From positions 2,108,001 through 2,172,000 of the forward strand of contig JAWKIO010000005.1 in NCBI GenBank assembly GCA_041394265.1: a stretch of 64,000 nt of DNA, given 5' to 3'. Below the pieces are notes generated by a model, which saw nothing but the letters and a program-made list of their open reading frames with translations, made no database searches and was not told the origin of the DNA. This stretch comes from Acidimicrobiales bacterium. Lineage in GTDB: Bacteria; Actinomycetota; Acidimicrobiia; Acidimicrobiales; SZUA-35. Positions 17,749 to 26,756 of this stretch are shown in pieces. Every line of letters starts with the position of its first letter. Positions within the stretch are counted from its first letter, which is position 1. Both the position numbers and the translations under genes were made by a program.

Positions 17749-18498
17749 GTGACGAGTGGTCGAGAAACCGAACTTCCGCCGCTGCCCTCGGCGCTGCGTG
17801 GACTCGTCGGTCCTGCAGCGTGGAGGGAGCTACGGCTCCCCACCGAACGCCATGCGTTCGAAGCCGAACGTGCCCGGCTCGATTCGCTGCTGCCGGCCGG
17901 TCACGGGCGCCCGGTCGTGCTCGTTCCCGGCTACCTCGCCGGCGACTCGAGCATGCGCGAGATCGCTCGCTGGCTCGAACGCGGTGACTACGCCGTGACG
18001 TTTGCGGCCATCGGTCGCAACGTGCAGTCGTCGAGTTGGGCCGCAGATCGAGTCGCCATTGCGATCGACGATGCCGCGGGCGGGCAGTCCGGCACCGTCA
18101 TCCTCATCGGTCATTCCCGCGGCGGTCAACAGGCCCGGGTCGCTGCCGCCCGTCGCCGTGATCTGGTCGACCGGCTGATCACCTTGGGATCACCGGTGCG
18201 GCACCACCTCCCCCGCAGCCTCCCGCTCCGAGGCTCGATCGAGGGACTACGACTCCTGGCGCGGTCACCGTTCGGCCCGTCGCTCGACGTCGACGCCGAG
18301 CAGGCCTACGAGGCGGAGCTCTTCGAGCCGTTCCCGTCGTCGGTGCCGTGGACCACGATCTACTCACGGACCGACGGCGTCGTGGAGTGGCAGGCCACAC
18401 TCGATCCGGCGGCGCAAGCGATCGAGGTCGACGCCACGCACCTCGGACTCACCGCTTCGGTGGCGTCCTTCGAGGCGATGGCTCGGGCCTTGGACTGA
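17749..18498 (+). CDS. Alpha/beta hydrolase (lipase-like)
   Basis: The 249-residue protein has an oxyanion strand VVLVPGYLAGDSSM and a nucleophile elbow GHSRGG (Ser), matching alpha/beta hydrolases related to actinobacterial lipases. Candidate acid Asp lies in YSRTDGVVEWQ and the His in VDATHLGLT. It is probably cytoplasmic since no signal peptide is visible. The start is uncertain: GTG at 17749 gives a compact product, while an in-frame ATG at 17650 adds 33 low-complexity residues. It is divergent from the SDR/ligase operon. Confidence 0.75.
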   Translation: MTSGRETELPPLPSALRGLVGPAAWRELRLPTERHAFEAERARLDSLLPAGHGRPVVLVPGYLAGDSSMREIARWLERGDYAVTFAAIGRNVQSSSWAADRVAIAIDDAAGGQSGTVILIGHSRGGQQARVAAARRRDLVDRLITLGSPVRHHLPRSLPLRGSIEGLRLLARSPFGPSLDVDAEQAYEAELFEPFPSSVPWTTIYSRTDGVVEWQATLDPAAQAIEVDATHLGLTASVASFEAMARALD

Positions 18499-18546
18499 CG
18501 GATGGACCGCGGGCCCGGCGTGGCGACCGTCCCGGCCAAGGTTTGT

Positions 18547-18563
18547 CCAAGGATCGACCTTGG
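18547..18563 (+). promoter_or_regulatory. Hairpin upstream of argS
   Basis: CCAAGG-ATCGA-CCTTGG forms a perfect 6-bp stem with a 5-nt loop, 30 bp before the argS GTG and 49 bp after the hydrolase stop. It could be a terminator of the hydrolase or part of the argS leader. Confidence 0.35.
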
Positions 18564-18592
18564 TCCCGGTCAGACGGGTACGCTGATCGACC

Positions 18593-20362
18593 GTGTCCAT
18601 CGTCACCACCCTCTCGAGTCTCGTCGGCGACGCCTTCGAAGCGCAAGGAATCGACCGTTCCCGGGGTGAGGTGGTCGTCTCCCAGCGTCCCGATCTCTCG
18701 CAGTTCCAATGCAACGGAGCGCTTGCGGCGGCAAAGGAAGTCGGCCGTTCGCCACGTGACATCGCCGATGGGGTGGCCGAGGCACTGCGTGCCGATTCGA
18801 GGATCGCGATGGTCGACGTCGCCGGGCCGGGGTTCCTGAACCTCTCGGTGACCGACGACTTCCTGGCCGATGTCGTCGCCGCCACTGCGGCCGACCCCCA
18901 CTTCGGCGTCTCGCCGGCCGAGGATCCCAAGACCGTCATCGTCGACTATGGCGGTCCGAACGTGGCGAAAGACCTCCACGTCGGTCATCTCCGACCGGCC
19001 GTGATCGGCGAGAGCGTGAAGCGCCTCCACAAGGTGGCCGGTCACGACGTGCGGGGCGACGTGCACCTCGGCGACTGGGGCCTCCCCATGGGTCAGTTGC
19101 TCGCCGAGCTCGAAGACCGTCATCCCGAGCTGCCGTACTTCGTCGAGGGAGCGGTCGGCCCGTTCCCCGATACCTCACCCGTCACCATCGAAGACCTCCA
19201 GGTGCTCTACCCCGAGGCGTCGGCTCGGTCGAAGGCCGACGAGGTGTTCCAGGCGCGGGCCCAGGCAGCCACGGTTGCGCTCCAGGACGGTCATCGGGGC
19301 TATCGGGCCCTGTGGTCGCATTTCCGCACGGTGTCCGTGGATGCGCTACGAGCGATCTACGACCGGCTCGGCGTCGAGTTCGAGCTGTGGCTGGGTGAGG
19401 CTTCGGTCGCCGACCGGGTCGACGGGATGGTCGAGAAACTGCTGGCCGAGGGGCACGCCTACGAGAGCGACGGCGCGATCGTGATCGATGTCAGCGAGCC
19501 GACCGACAAGAAGGAGCTGCCGCCGCTGATGCTGCGGAACTCCCGAGGCGGCTCCACCTACGCCGTCACCGATCTCGCCACGATTCAGGAACGGGTCGAG
19601 GATTTCGGTGCAACCGACATCGTCTACGTGGTCGACCTTCGCCAGTCGCTGCATTTCGAGCAGGTCTTCCGGGCGGCACGCCGGACCGGTATGGCACCCG
19701 AGCGTTCGGTGCACATGACCCACGCCGGCAACGGCACGGTCAATGGGCCCGATGGCAAGCCGTTCAAGACCCGCGACGGCAGCCTGCCACGGCTCGGTGC
19801 CCTCCTCGACGACGTCACCGAACTGGCGATGCGCCGACTCGACGAGAACGGCCTTGCTGCCGGATTCCCGCCCGAGGAGCGAGCCGAGATCGCCCGGTTG
19901 GTCGGCCTCGGCGCACTGAAGTTCGGCGAGCTGTCGAATCATCGCACGACCAACTACGTGTTCGACCTCGAGCGGTTCACGCTTCTCCAGGGTCGCACCG
20001 GCCCGTATCTCCAGTACGTCGCGGTCCGCACCCGTTCGGTGCTGGCCAAGGCCGCCGACGCCGGGTTCGTCCCCGGCGCCCTGATCGCACCGACGCACGA
20101 TGCGGAGCGAGCGCTCGCCCTCGTGCTGTTGCAGTGGCCCGAGATCGTTGCCCGCAGCCTCGAGGGGTTCGCCCCCAACACGGTGGCCGAGTTCGCCTAC
20201 GAGGTGGCCGGAGCGTTCAACCAGTTCTACGACGCCTGCCATATCCTGTCCGAGCCGAACCCGGCCGTTCGGGATTCGTGGCTGGCACTGGTCGACCTCA
20301 CGCACCGGTTGCTCGTCGAGGTACTCGACGTTCTCACCATCGAGGTCCCCGAGCGGATGTAG
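18593..20362 (+). CDS. argS: Arginyl-tRNA synthetase
   Basis: The 589-residue class I synthetase attaches arginine to tRNA-Arg. It has the N-terminal Add-1 domain (SIVTTLSSLVGDAF onward), the HIGH motif as HVGH at 129-132 in the context DYGGPNVAKDLHVGHLR, and the KMSKS-equivalent in DGKPFKTRDG. The C-terminal DALR anticodon-binding domain shows the typical helical NYVFDLERFTLLQGRTGPYLQY region. It starts at GTG 18593. Conserved and essential in bacteria; nothing unusual seen. Confidence 0.95.
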   Translation: MSIVTTLSSLVGDAFEAQGIDRSRGEVVVSQRPDLSQFQCNGALAAAKEVGRSPRDIADGVAEALRADSRIAMVDVAGPGFLNLSVTDDFLADVVAATAADPHFGVSPAEDPKTVIVDYGGPNVAKDLHVGHLRPAVIGESVKRLHKVAGHDVRGDVHLGDWGLPMGQLLAELEDRHPELPYFVEGAVGPFPDTSPVTIEDLQVLYPEASARSKADEVFQARAQAATVALQDGHRGYRALWSHFRTVSVDALRAIYDRLGVEFELWLGEASVADRVDGMVEKLLAEGHAYESDGAIVIDVSEPTDKKELPPLMLRNSRGGSTYAVTDLATIQERVEDFGATDIVYVVDLRQSLHFEQVFRAARRTGMAPERSVHMTHAGNGTVNGPDGKPFKTRDGSLPRLGALLDDVTELAMRRLDENGLAAGFPPEERAEIARLVGLGALKFGELSNHRTTNYVFDLERFTLLQGRTGPYLQYVAVRTRSVLAKAADAGFVPGALIAPTHDAERALALVLLQWPEIVARSLEGFAPNTVAEFAYEVAGAFNQFYDACHILSEPNPAVRDSWLALVDLTHRLLVEVLDVLTIEVPERM

Positions 20363-20383
20363 TGGCGGCGCCGAGCCGGTTCG

Positions 20384-21148
20384 TCAGTCGGCGAGCAAGC
20401 GCCGAATGGCATCGACCGCGACACCCACTGCCCGCTGCTCGGTGGCCTCGATCGCCGATTCCACCGGCGCCTCCTGCGCCGTGCGGTTCACGATGGCCCC
20501 GGCAATGCAGCCGGCCCGCCAGCCGTTTGCTGCGCACATCGTGAACAACGTGGCGGCCTCCATCTCGTAGTTCAGCACTCCGAGTCGTTGCCACTCGGCG
20601 AGACTTCCACGGAAGCGTTGGGCCACCTGGCCGGCGACGGTGTCATAGCGTTCTTGGCCGGGATAGAAGGTGTCGGACGACGCCGTGATCCCGATGTGGT
20701 GGCCGGCACCCGCGGCGACGGCGGCGTCGACCAGGGCTCGCACGACATCGAACGTGGCCACCGCCGGGTATTCCGCCGGAGCGAAGTGGAAGCTGGCGCC
20801 GTCGAGTCGCACGGCGCCTGTGGTGATGATGAGATCGCCGACGTCGACCGTTGGCTGGATCGCACCGGTGGTGCCGACCCGGAGGAACGTGCGAACACCG
20901 AGCTGGGCCAGTTCCTCGACAGCGATCGAGGTGGATGGCCCGCCGACGCCGGTCGAGCACACCACGACCGGATGCCCGTCGAGTCGGGCAAGTCGGCTGG
21001 TGAACTCCCGCACCGACGCCAGTTCGACGCTGCCAGGACCGATCGCATTGGCGATCCGCGCCACTCGTGCGGGGTCGCCGGGCACGATCGCCGTGGTGGC
21101 GCCGTCGAGATCGCTTCGGTTCAGACCAAGGTGGAAGACTTCTGCCAT
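20384..21148 (-). CDS. udp: Uridine phosphorylase
   Basis: The 254-residue protein matches enterobacterial Udp almost motif for motif: VFHLGLNRSDLDGAT, VPGDPARV, VCSTGVGGPSTSIAVEELAQLG, LRVGTTGAIQP, VRLDGASFHFAP, ASSDTFYPGQERYDT and NYEMEAATL. It splits uridine with phosphate to uracil and ribose-1-phosphate in the cytoplasm. Uracil produced here could enter the reductive route implied by hydA at 12.2 kb. The ATG at 21148 begins the conserved N-terminus. It converges with argS at a 21-bp gap. Confidence 0.95.
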   Translation of the reverse strand: MAEVFHLGLNRSDLDGATTAIVPGDPARVARIANAIGPGSVELASVREFTSRLARLDGHPVVVCSTGVGGPSTSIAVEELAQLGVRTFLRVGTTGAIQPTVDVGDLIITTGAVRLDGASFHFAPAEYPAVATFDVVRALVDAAVAAGAGHHIGITASSDTFYPGQERYDTVAGQVAQRFRGSLAEWQRLGVLNYEMEAATLFTMCAANGWRAGCIAGAIVNRTAQEAPVESAIEATEQRAVGVAVDAIRRLLAD

Positions 21149-21195
21149 GGGGGGACGGTAACACTCGCACCCCTGCCGAGGGCTACGGTTCGAGC

Positions 21196-21756
21196 GTGAC
21201 CGATGCACACTCGGATGGCGGCCGCCCCAGCAATCGCGTGCTGTCACTCGCGGATGTCCCGGCCATCGACCCCGAGGACTTCGAACCACTCGATGCCCGG
21301 CTCCTACGAGCTCGCAACGTGATCGCACTCTCGGTCGGACTCGTCGTCGCGATCGTCGAACTGGTGGTCATCGCGCTCCTCGATGTGCCGTCGGTGATCG
21401 GCGTCGGCGCCATCCTGTTGGTCCTCGGTCTGACGGCAATTGCCGTGGTGGCGACGCGCGTCAGCTTCCGTCACTGGGGCTACCTCGTACGTGAGCAGGA
21501 CCTGACGGTGTGTCACGGGGTGCTGAACCGAACGGTCACCTCGGTCTCGTTCAACCGAGTCCAGCACGCCTCGGTCAACAGTGGCCCGCTCGAACGCTGG
21601 CTGGGGTTGGCGACACTTCGGGTCTTCACGGCCGGCGGGGTCGGCGCCGACGTGACCATCGAAGGCTTGCGGCAGGCCGACGCCGCGGCGTTGCAGCGCC
21701 TGGTCCTCGCCAATGTCGCACTGGCGGGTCAGAGCACGGCAGTCATCGAAGCATGA
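21196..21756 (+). CDS. YdbS-like membrane protein with bacterial PH domain
   Basis: The 186-residue protein has two hydrophobic segments (about residues 42-90) followed by a bPH2/DUF304 domain with RFxHWGYLVREQDLTV-like and VSFNRVQHASVNSGPLERWLGLATL motifs. It is the smaller partner of a pair like Bacillus YdbS/YdbT. The YdbS/YdbT pair is linked to the envelope and to bacteriocin tolerance in Firmicutes, which may not apply here. GTG at 21196. The stop codon overlaps the next gene by 4 bp. Confidence 0.8.
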   Translation: MTDAHSDGGRPSNRVLSLADVPAIDPEDFEPLDARLLRARNVIALSVGLVVAIVELVVIALLDVPSVIGVGAILLVLGLTAIAVVATRVSFRHWGYLVREQDLTVCHGVLNRTVTSVSFNRVQHASVNSGPLERWLGLATLRVFTAGGVGADVTIEGLRQADAAALQRLVLANVALAGQSTAVIEA

Positions 21757-23246
21757 CGATGCAGGGCGATCCGCCTGCTTCGATCCTCGCCAGCCCGCAG
21801 CGCCAGCTCCCGGTGGCGATTGTTGCCGAGTTCTTCGGAGGTGCCGCCCTCCGACAGTTCGCCGAAACCATGCTTCCGGCCCTCCTGGTGGGGTTCGCCG
21901 CCGGTGGGCGGCTGACGCTGGTGCTGGTCCCCGTCGCCGTCGTGGTGTTCCTGGGCGGGGTCGTGCTGCGCTGGTGGCGAACTCGGTTCTGGGTCGAACG
22001 TGGCGAACTCGTTCTCGAGCGAGGGGTGCTGCGTCGGACACGGCTCCAGGTCCCCCTCGATCGCATCCAACAGATCTCGACCGAGCAGGGACTCATCCAA
22101 CAGCTCTTCGACGTTCGCAAGGTCTCGATCGATTCGGCCGGGTCGGTCGATGTCGAGTTCTCCCTCACCGCGGTGAGCAATGCCGTCGTCGCCGAACTGC
22201 GACAGCTGATCGTCGGAGCCGACACCGCCCGACCCGTCGATCCGGAGGCGATCGCCGAACCTCGCTGGGGCGACACCCTCGTGCACATGGGGACCCGAGA
22301 TCTCATCGTGGTCGGGCTGGTGCGTCCCGGAGGTCAGATCGTGAGCGCGGTCGTCGCCCTCCTCGGCCTCGGCTTGGGTCAGGCGGTCGACTCGTTCGTC
22401 GAGAGCAGGATCACCGGAACGTTGGCGGCAGCCACCTTCGCGGTCGTCGGTGTCGGCCTCGGGGCACTCATGCTGGTCGGCGGGGCCGTGCTGCGGGATC
22501 ACGATCTGACCGTGTGGCGATCCGAGCGTGGACTCCGCCTCACCGCCGGCTTGGTGACCAAGCGCGAACAGTTCGCGAGAATCGAGCGGGTGCAACTCGT
22601 CCGTCGGCGCGCCAATCCACTCGAACGTCTGCTGGGGCGAACCACCGTCCTGCTCGCGCAGGCGTCGGCACTGGCGGGCAACTCGTCGTCGACGGCACCA
22701 ACGACTCAGAACTTCTTGGTGCCGAGTGCGCCGAACGCGACCCTTGACGGGCTGACCGGGCTCTTCATCGGGCGCACCCTGCCCGCACCGACACGAATGA
22801 TTTCGGCTCGGTCCCGGTGGCGCTGGGGTCTGTACGGCGCCGTGTGGCCGTCGCTCGTTGTCGGTGCCGGCGGTGCTGTGGTGCTGGCCGCGAACGGGCC
22901 GATGTCGCTCGGTTGGCCCTTGCTGGTCGTCGCAGCGCTGGTGCTCGTCGGTGGGCTCGCCACATCACGTCTCGCTCACCGACGCTGGCGTTGGGACATC
23001 GACGGGTCGGCACTCCGAACGCGTCACGGGGTACTCATCGACCGGCACACCGATGTCGAGCTCCGCAAGATCCAATCGGTGGAGGTGCGCCGCAGCTGGT
23101 GGCAACGGCGGAACGGGTTGGCGACGATCACCTTCCGCACCGCAGGCGGCAGTGTCGCCATTCCTCACCTCGATGGCGAGACTGCAGCGTCGATGCGCGA
23201 CGGCGTCTTGGCGATCGTCGAACGGACCAAAGGGCCATGGATGTGA
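21753..23246 (+). CDS. YdbT-like membrane protein with three bacterial PH domains
   Basis: The 497-residue protein alternates membrane pairs with bPH2 domains: WVERGELVLERGVLRRTRLQVPLDRIQQIS, then RDHDLTVWRSERGLRLTAGLVTKRE with RIERVQLVRRRANPLERLLG, then WDIDGSALRTRHGVLIDRHTDVELRKIQSVEVRRS. This is the large partner of the YdbS/YdbT-type pair. ATGA overlap with the upstream gene and a 10-bp overlap with the downstream YibE/F gene indicate one operon. Confidence 0.8.
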   Translation: MTMQGDPPASILASPQRQLPVAIVAEFFGGAALRQFAETMLPALLVGFAAGGRLTLVLVPVAVVVFLGGVVLRWWRTRFWVERGELVLERGVLRRTRLQVPLDRIQQISTEQGLIQQLFDVRKVSIDSAGSVDVEFSLTAVSNAVVAELRQLIVGADTARPVDPEAIAEPRWGDTLVHMGTRDLIVVGLVRPGGQIVSAVVALLGLGLGQAVDSFVESRITGTLAAATFAVVGVGLGALMLVGGAVLRDHDLTVWRSERGLRLTAGLVTKREQFARIERVQLVRRRANPLERLLGRTTVLLAQASALAGNSSSTAPTTQNFLVPSAPNATLDGLTGLFIGRTLPAPTRMISARSRWRWGLYGAVWPSLVVGAGGAVVLAANGPMSLGWPLLVVAALVLVGGLATSRLAHRRWRWDIDGSALRTRHGVLIDRHTDVELRKIQSVEVRRSWWQRRNGLATITFRTAGGSVAIPHLDGETAASMRDGVLAIVERTKGPWM

Positions 23247-24616
23247 ACGAACACCGAACAGATCACGGCCATACCGATGGGTCCACTCACGGCCATGCAC
23301 ACGGAGCCGCACTCGAGGGCGGCTGGGTCATCTGGCGTGAGCATCCCGTGATGCGGGTCGTGCTCGCTGCGGTCGCCGGGTGCGCGGTGCTGACCCTCGC
23401 CGGCTTGGCAATGCTGTGGCCCGACGGCCGCGGCCAGGAGGCTGTCAGTGCGGAGGCGGCAGCGATCGGTCTTGCCTCCGACCGGTATGGCGCCGTCGTC
23501 GATTCGGTGGTCGATGCCAACTGCTCGTATCAGGGCACGGGCGCCGAACAGGTCTGTCGTACGGTCACGGTGACGGTCACCGAGGGACCCGATCGTGGTG
23601 CCATCGTCGTCCTCCCCGAGTTCAACCTCTCGCAGCCCGGTGTCGGCGGACAGGCCCGGGTCGGCGACGAGTTGATCGTCGGTTTCGAGCCGACGACCGA
23701 CTTCTACTTCTTCGCCGACCGGGATCGTCGCCCGCTCCTCACCTGGCTGTCGCTGGCGTTCGTCATCGTGGTGGTGGTGCTCGGGCGCATGCGAGGTGCC
23801 ATGGCGCTCGTCTCCATGGCGATGAGCGTGGTCGTCCTCGTCGGCTTCGTGGCACCAGCGGTGCTCGACGGGAACGACCCGCTGATGGTGTGTCTCGTCG
23901 CGGCGTCACTGATCGCCTTCGCCAGTCTGTATCTCACGCATGGCGTGAGTCCGACGACGACCGTGGCGTTGGCCGGAACGCTCGGTGCCCTGGTGTTCAC
24001 GCTCGCCATCTCGAGCATCGCCTTCGCCTTCGCACGATTCTCGGGCCTCGCATCCGACGAGGCGATCACGCTGCCCATCGTCGCCGGCGACATCGATCTC
24101 GTCGGCCTGCTCCTGGGCGGAGCGATGATCGGTGCCCTCGGGGCGCTCGACGATGTCACCGTGACGCAGGTGGCGACGGTGGCCGAACTGCGTCGGCAAC
24201 GGCCCGACCTCTCGGTCCGCCAGCTCACCGCCGCCGGCGTGCGGGTCGGCCGCGAGCACATCGCCTCGACGGTCAACACGTTGCTACTGGCCTACGCCGG
24301 TGCGGCCATGCCACTCCTGTTGTTGTTCGCCATCTCCGACCAGTCGATTGGCATGATCGCCAACTCCGAGGTCGTCGCCATCGAGATCGTTCGGACGCTG
24401 TGCGGCTCGATGGGGCTCGTGGCGGCGACCCCGTTGACGACCGTGTTGGCCGCAATCGTGGTCGCCGGCCGCGAGGTGTCGCCCGGCCCCGGTCCCGACC
24501 TTCCCACCGGTATGGATGCGCCCGCCGAGACCCGACCTGCACCGCAGGCGGAAGTCCTCCCAGCCGACGAGGCGCGCTGGGAGGACTTCGCTCCGAGAGA
24601 CGATGCCGGGTTCTGA
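23237..24616 (+). CDS. YibE/F-family membrane protein
   Basis: The 459-residue protein begins with a His-rich cytoplasmic tail (DHGHTDGSTHGHAHG), one membrane segment, an external domain, then about seven membrane segments with the YibE/F hallmark GALGALDDVTVTQVATVAEL. Family members occur widely in Firmicutes and Actinobacteria with unknown function. The His-rich start suggests metal binding. Its 10-bp overlap with the PH-domain gene places it in the same operon. Confidence 0.85.
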   Translation: MDVNEHRTDHGHTDGSTHGHAHGAALEGGWVIWREHPVMRVVLAAVAGCAVLTLAGLAMLWPDGRGQEAVSAEAAAIGLASDRYGAVVDSVVDANCSYQGTGAEQVCRTVTVTVTEGPDRGAIVVLPEFNLSQPGVGGQARVGDELIVGFEPTTDFYFFADRDRRPLLTWLSLAFVIVVVVLGRMRGAMALVSMAMSVVVLVGFVAPAVLDGNDPLMVCLVAASLIAFASLYLTHGVSPTTTVALAGTLGALVFTLAISSIAFAFARFSGLASDEAITLPIVAGDIDLVGLLLGGAMIGALGALDDVTVTQVATVAELRRQRPDLSVRQLTAAGVRVGREHIASTVNTLLLAYAGAAMPLLLLFAISDQSIGMIANSEVVAIEIVRTLCGSMGLVAATPLTTVLAAIVVAGREVSPGPGPDLPTGMDAPAETRPAPQAEVLPADEARWEDFAPRDDAGF

Positions 24617-24639
24617 GCGACCCCGGCGGCACTCATGGT

Positions 24640-25761
24640 TCAGTTGGTGACGTCGAGTCGGATGATCGAGGCGAAGTAGGTCCGCTCGTCGCTCGTTTCG
24701 TCGTCGACGGCGTCGTCGAACAGGACGTAGGCGGCGCCATCGGGCCCGACGACGATCGGCTCGATCCAGCTGCGAATGCCGATCAGATCGGAGAAATCGA
24801 ACGCCGCTGCGACCACGCCGTCGTCGCCGATGAGTGCGAGCGCATCGGTGTTCGTGTCGATCATGCACGTGAAGTTCCCGCACGGCGCCATGCCGTGGAC
24901 CCAGCCCCACCAATCGTCAGCGCCGGTGTCATCGCTGCCCGCCGTCCAGACCGGTGCACCGTTGCGATAGCGGCTCACCACCACCGTCTCCGCGGCGTTG
25001 CTGCCGCCGACCAGGAAGTCACTCCCGTCGTAGGTGACGAACTTGACGTCGGGAATCCCGTCGAAGGTCATCGATCCCGTCTCGTCACAGTTGGTGTCGG
25101 ACAGCGACCACTGCTCGACCGCATCTCGACCCGGGAAGTTCATCAACGCCGTCGAGCCGTCGGGCGACAATGACACGTACCCCGTCATGTTGCACTCGTA
25201 GGAGAAACCCTGCGCAGTGTCGAACACCATCGTGCCGAGCACGCCCGATGCCGCCAGCCGACCGTCGACCGTGCCCGAGAGCGATGAGAGGTTGGTGTCG
25301 TCGGTCATCACCCCGTTGGTACCCATGGTGGTGTCGAGCGTCAGCACACAGTCGGGACCGCCGGTGAACGAGAAGGCCAGCACGCCGGCGTCGTTCGAGA
25401 CGAACAGGTGGTCCCCGGCGAAGGCGATCGACTCGGCACCTCCCGGGCCCTCGAGCGCTGCGCCCTCGACGGCGCACTCGGTCGGGGTGACCGTGATCGG
25501 ACCGGCGGTGGCCGTGGCGAGTGTGAGCGGCTGGCGGCTGATGGTCGACGCCGCCTCTTCCTCGACGGCCTCGGTGTCGTCGGTCGTTTCCGCCTCAGTG
25601 GTCTCGGTCTCCGGCGCGGCGGTCGTGGTGGTCTCGGTCGCTGGCGCGGCCGTCGTGGTCGCCGCCTCCGAACTGAGTCCGTCATCGGACGAATCGCCCG
25701 ACCCGCAGGCCGTGATCGCCATGGTGACCGCGCCGAAGAGCGCCAACAGTTTCTTGTTCAT
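24640..25761 (-). CDS. Lipoprotein with Thr-rich linker and putative beta-propeller
   Basis: The 373-residue protein has a lipoprotein signal (MNKKLLALFGAVTMAITACG, lipobox ITAC) and then a linker of about 50 residues dominated by Thr, Ala and Glu. A beta-rich domain follows with repeated blade-like strands (AESIAFAGDHLFVSNDAG, DGSTALMNFPGRDAVEQWSLSD) and several Cys likely paired outside the membrane. Function is unknown. A GGAGGG ribosome-binding site precedes the ATG. It converges on the YibE/F gene. Confidence 0.75.
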   Translation of the reverse strand: MNKKLLALFGAVTMAITACGSGDSSDDGLSSEAATTTAAPATETTTTAAPETETTEAETTDDTEAVEEEAASTISRQPLTLATATAGPITVTPTECAVEGAALEGPGGAESIAFAGDHLFVSNDAGVLAFSFTGGPDCVLTLDTTMGTNGVMTDDTNLSSLSGTVDGRLAASGVLGTMVFDTAQGFSYECNMTGYVSLSPDGSTALMNFPGRDAVEQWSLSDTNCDETGSMTFDGIPDVKFVTYDGSDFLVGGSNAAETVVVSRYRNGAPVWTAGSDDTGADDWWGWVHGMAPCGNFTCMIDTNTDALALIGDDGVVAAAFDFSDLIGIRSWIEPIVVGPDGAAYVLFDDAVDDETSDERTYFASIIRLDVTN

Positions 25762-25832
25762 CGTGTTCCCTCCAGAACACAGTCGACGGGGTCGTCGACC
25801 GATGTCGGAAGCGAACCTAGTGGAGAACGCGC

Positions 25833-26756
25833 CTACTCGCCACGTTCGACCTCGATCACGAACAGCGGTGAGGTGGTCTTCTTCGCCATCTCGATCGGCT
25901 CGCCGCACGCCGGCACCGGGATCGGATCGCCACGCCGTACGGTCACATCGAGCTGACCGAGTTCGCCTCCGATCTCGACGGTGAACTCCCGTCCCCCGTG
26001 GCCGGAGCTGACCTGAGCCTCGCGCTCCGACGACGACCAATCCCAGCCGAACTCGGCCAGCGCCACTGCGTCGGCGACCTGAGCCGCCGGGTCGGCGAAC
26101 CCCATGCACCCGCGGTTGACGTCGAGCAGGTCACTCGGATCGAGGGATTGTTCGAGCAGACCGACGAGCTGCTCGCCAGCGAGACGACCCCACGTGTAGC
26201 CATCGGGGAAGGTCAGCGCGATCGGTGCGAATCGATGACCGCCAGTGTGGCTCGTTCGCCATGCCCGGACGTCGGGCAGATCGCGCCCGATCAGATCGAG
26301 AAAGAGCCGTGCACCGTCCGTGCCGCAGCACCGGTCACGGGACCCGTGGGTGCAGATGAGCACATCGGTGACGCCGTCGTCGACCGGCTCGAGATCGCTG
26401 AGGTCGCCGGACACGATGTCGCCGATCACGGCAACGAGGTCGTCGCGTCGGATGAACGCCTCGCGACGCTGGAAGTGCGAGAAGGTCGAGCCGTCACCTG
26501 ATCGGTACGAGATCACTCGATGCACCGGGCTGCCGTCGGGCGCCGTCGAAGATGGCTGATCCGACAGCACCGCGAGCAGTCGGGTCGAGAACGTCGTCTC
26601 GTCGGCGACCAGTCCGGTCAGGAGGGGATGGTCTTCGATCGACTTGGGCCAGGGGAGTGGCAGCTCGACCAGGAGGTAGTGATCGTCGTGCCCGGCGGTG
26701 CCGAGGGGCGAGTCTCCCAGTTGTTCCGACTGGGCCGAGCATCGCAGGTCGTTCAC
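25833..26756 (-). CDS. Sucrase/ferredoxin-like family protein
   Basis: The 307-residue protein matches the sucrase/ferredoxin-like (Suc_Fer) family. It has an N-terminal CSAQSEQLGDSPLGTAG, the CTHGSRDRCCGTDGARL motif with thioredoxin-like-ferredoxin Cys, and VRAWRTSHTGGHRFAPIALTFPDG. The Cys pattern suggests an iron-sulfur cluster, but the biochemical role is not established. It starts at GTG 26756, overlapping the end of pheA by 4 bp, so the two are co-transcribed. Confidence 0.85.
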   Translation of the reverse strand: MNDLRCSAQSEQLGDSPLGTAGHDDHYLLVELPLPWPKSIEDHPLLTGLVADETTFSTRLLAVLSDQPSSTAPDGSPVHRVISYRSGDGSTFSHFQRREAFIRRDDLVAVIGDIVSGDLSDLEPVDDGVTDVLICTHGSRDRCCGTDGARLFLDLIGRDLPDVRAWRTSHTGGHRFAPIALTFPDGYTWGRLAGEQLVGLLEQSLDPSDLLDVNRGCMGFADPAAQVADAVALAEFGWDWSSSEREAQVSSGHGGREFTVEIGGELGQLDVTVRRGDPIPVPACGEPIEMAKKTTSPLFVIEVERGE

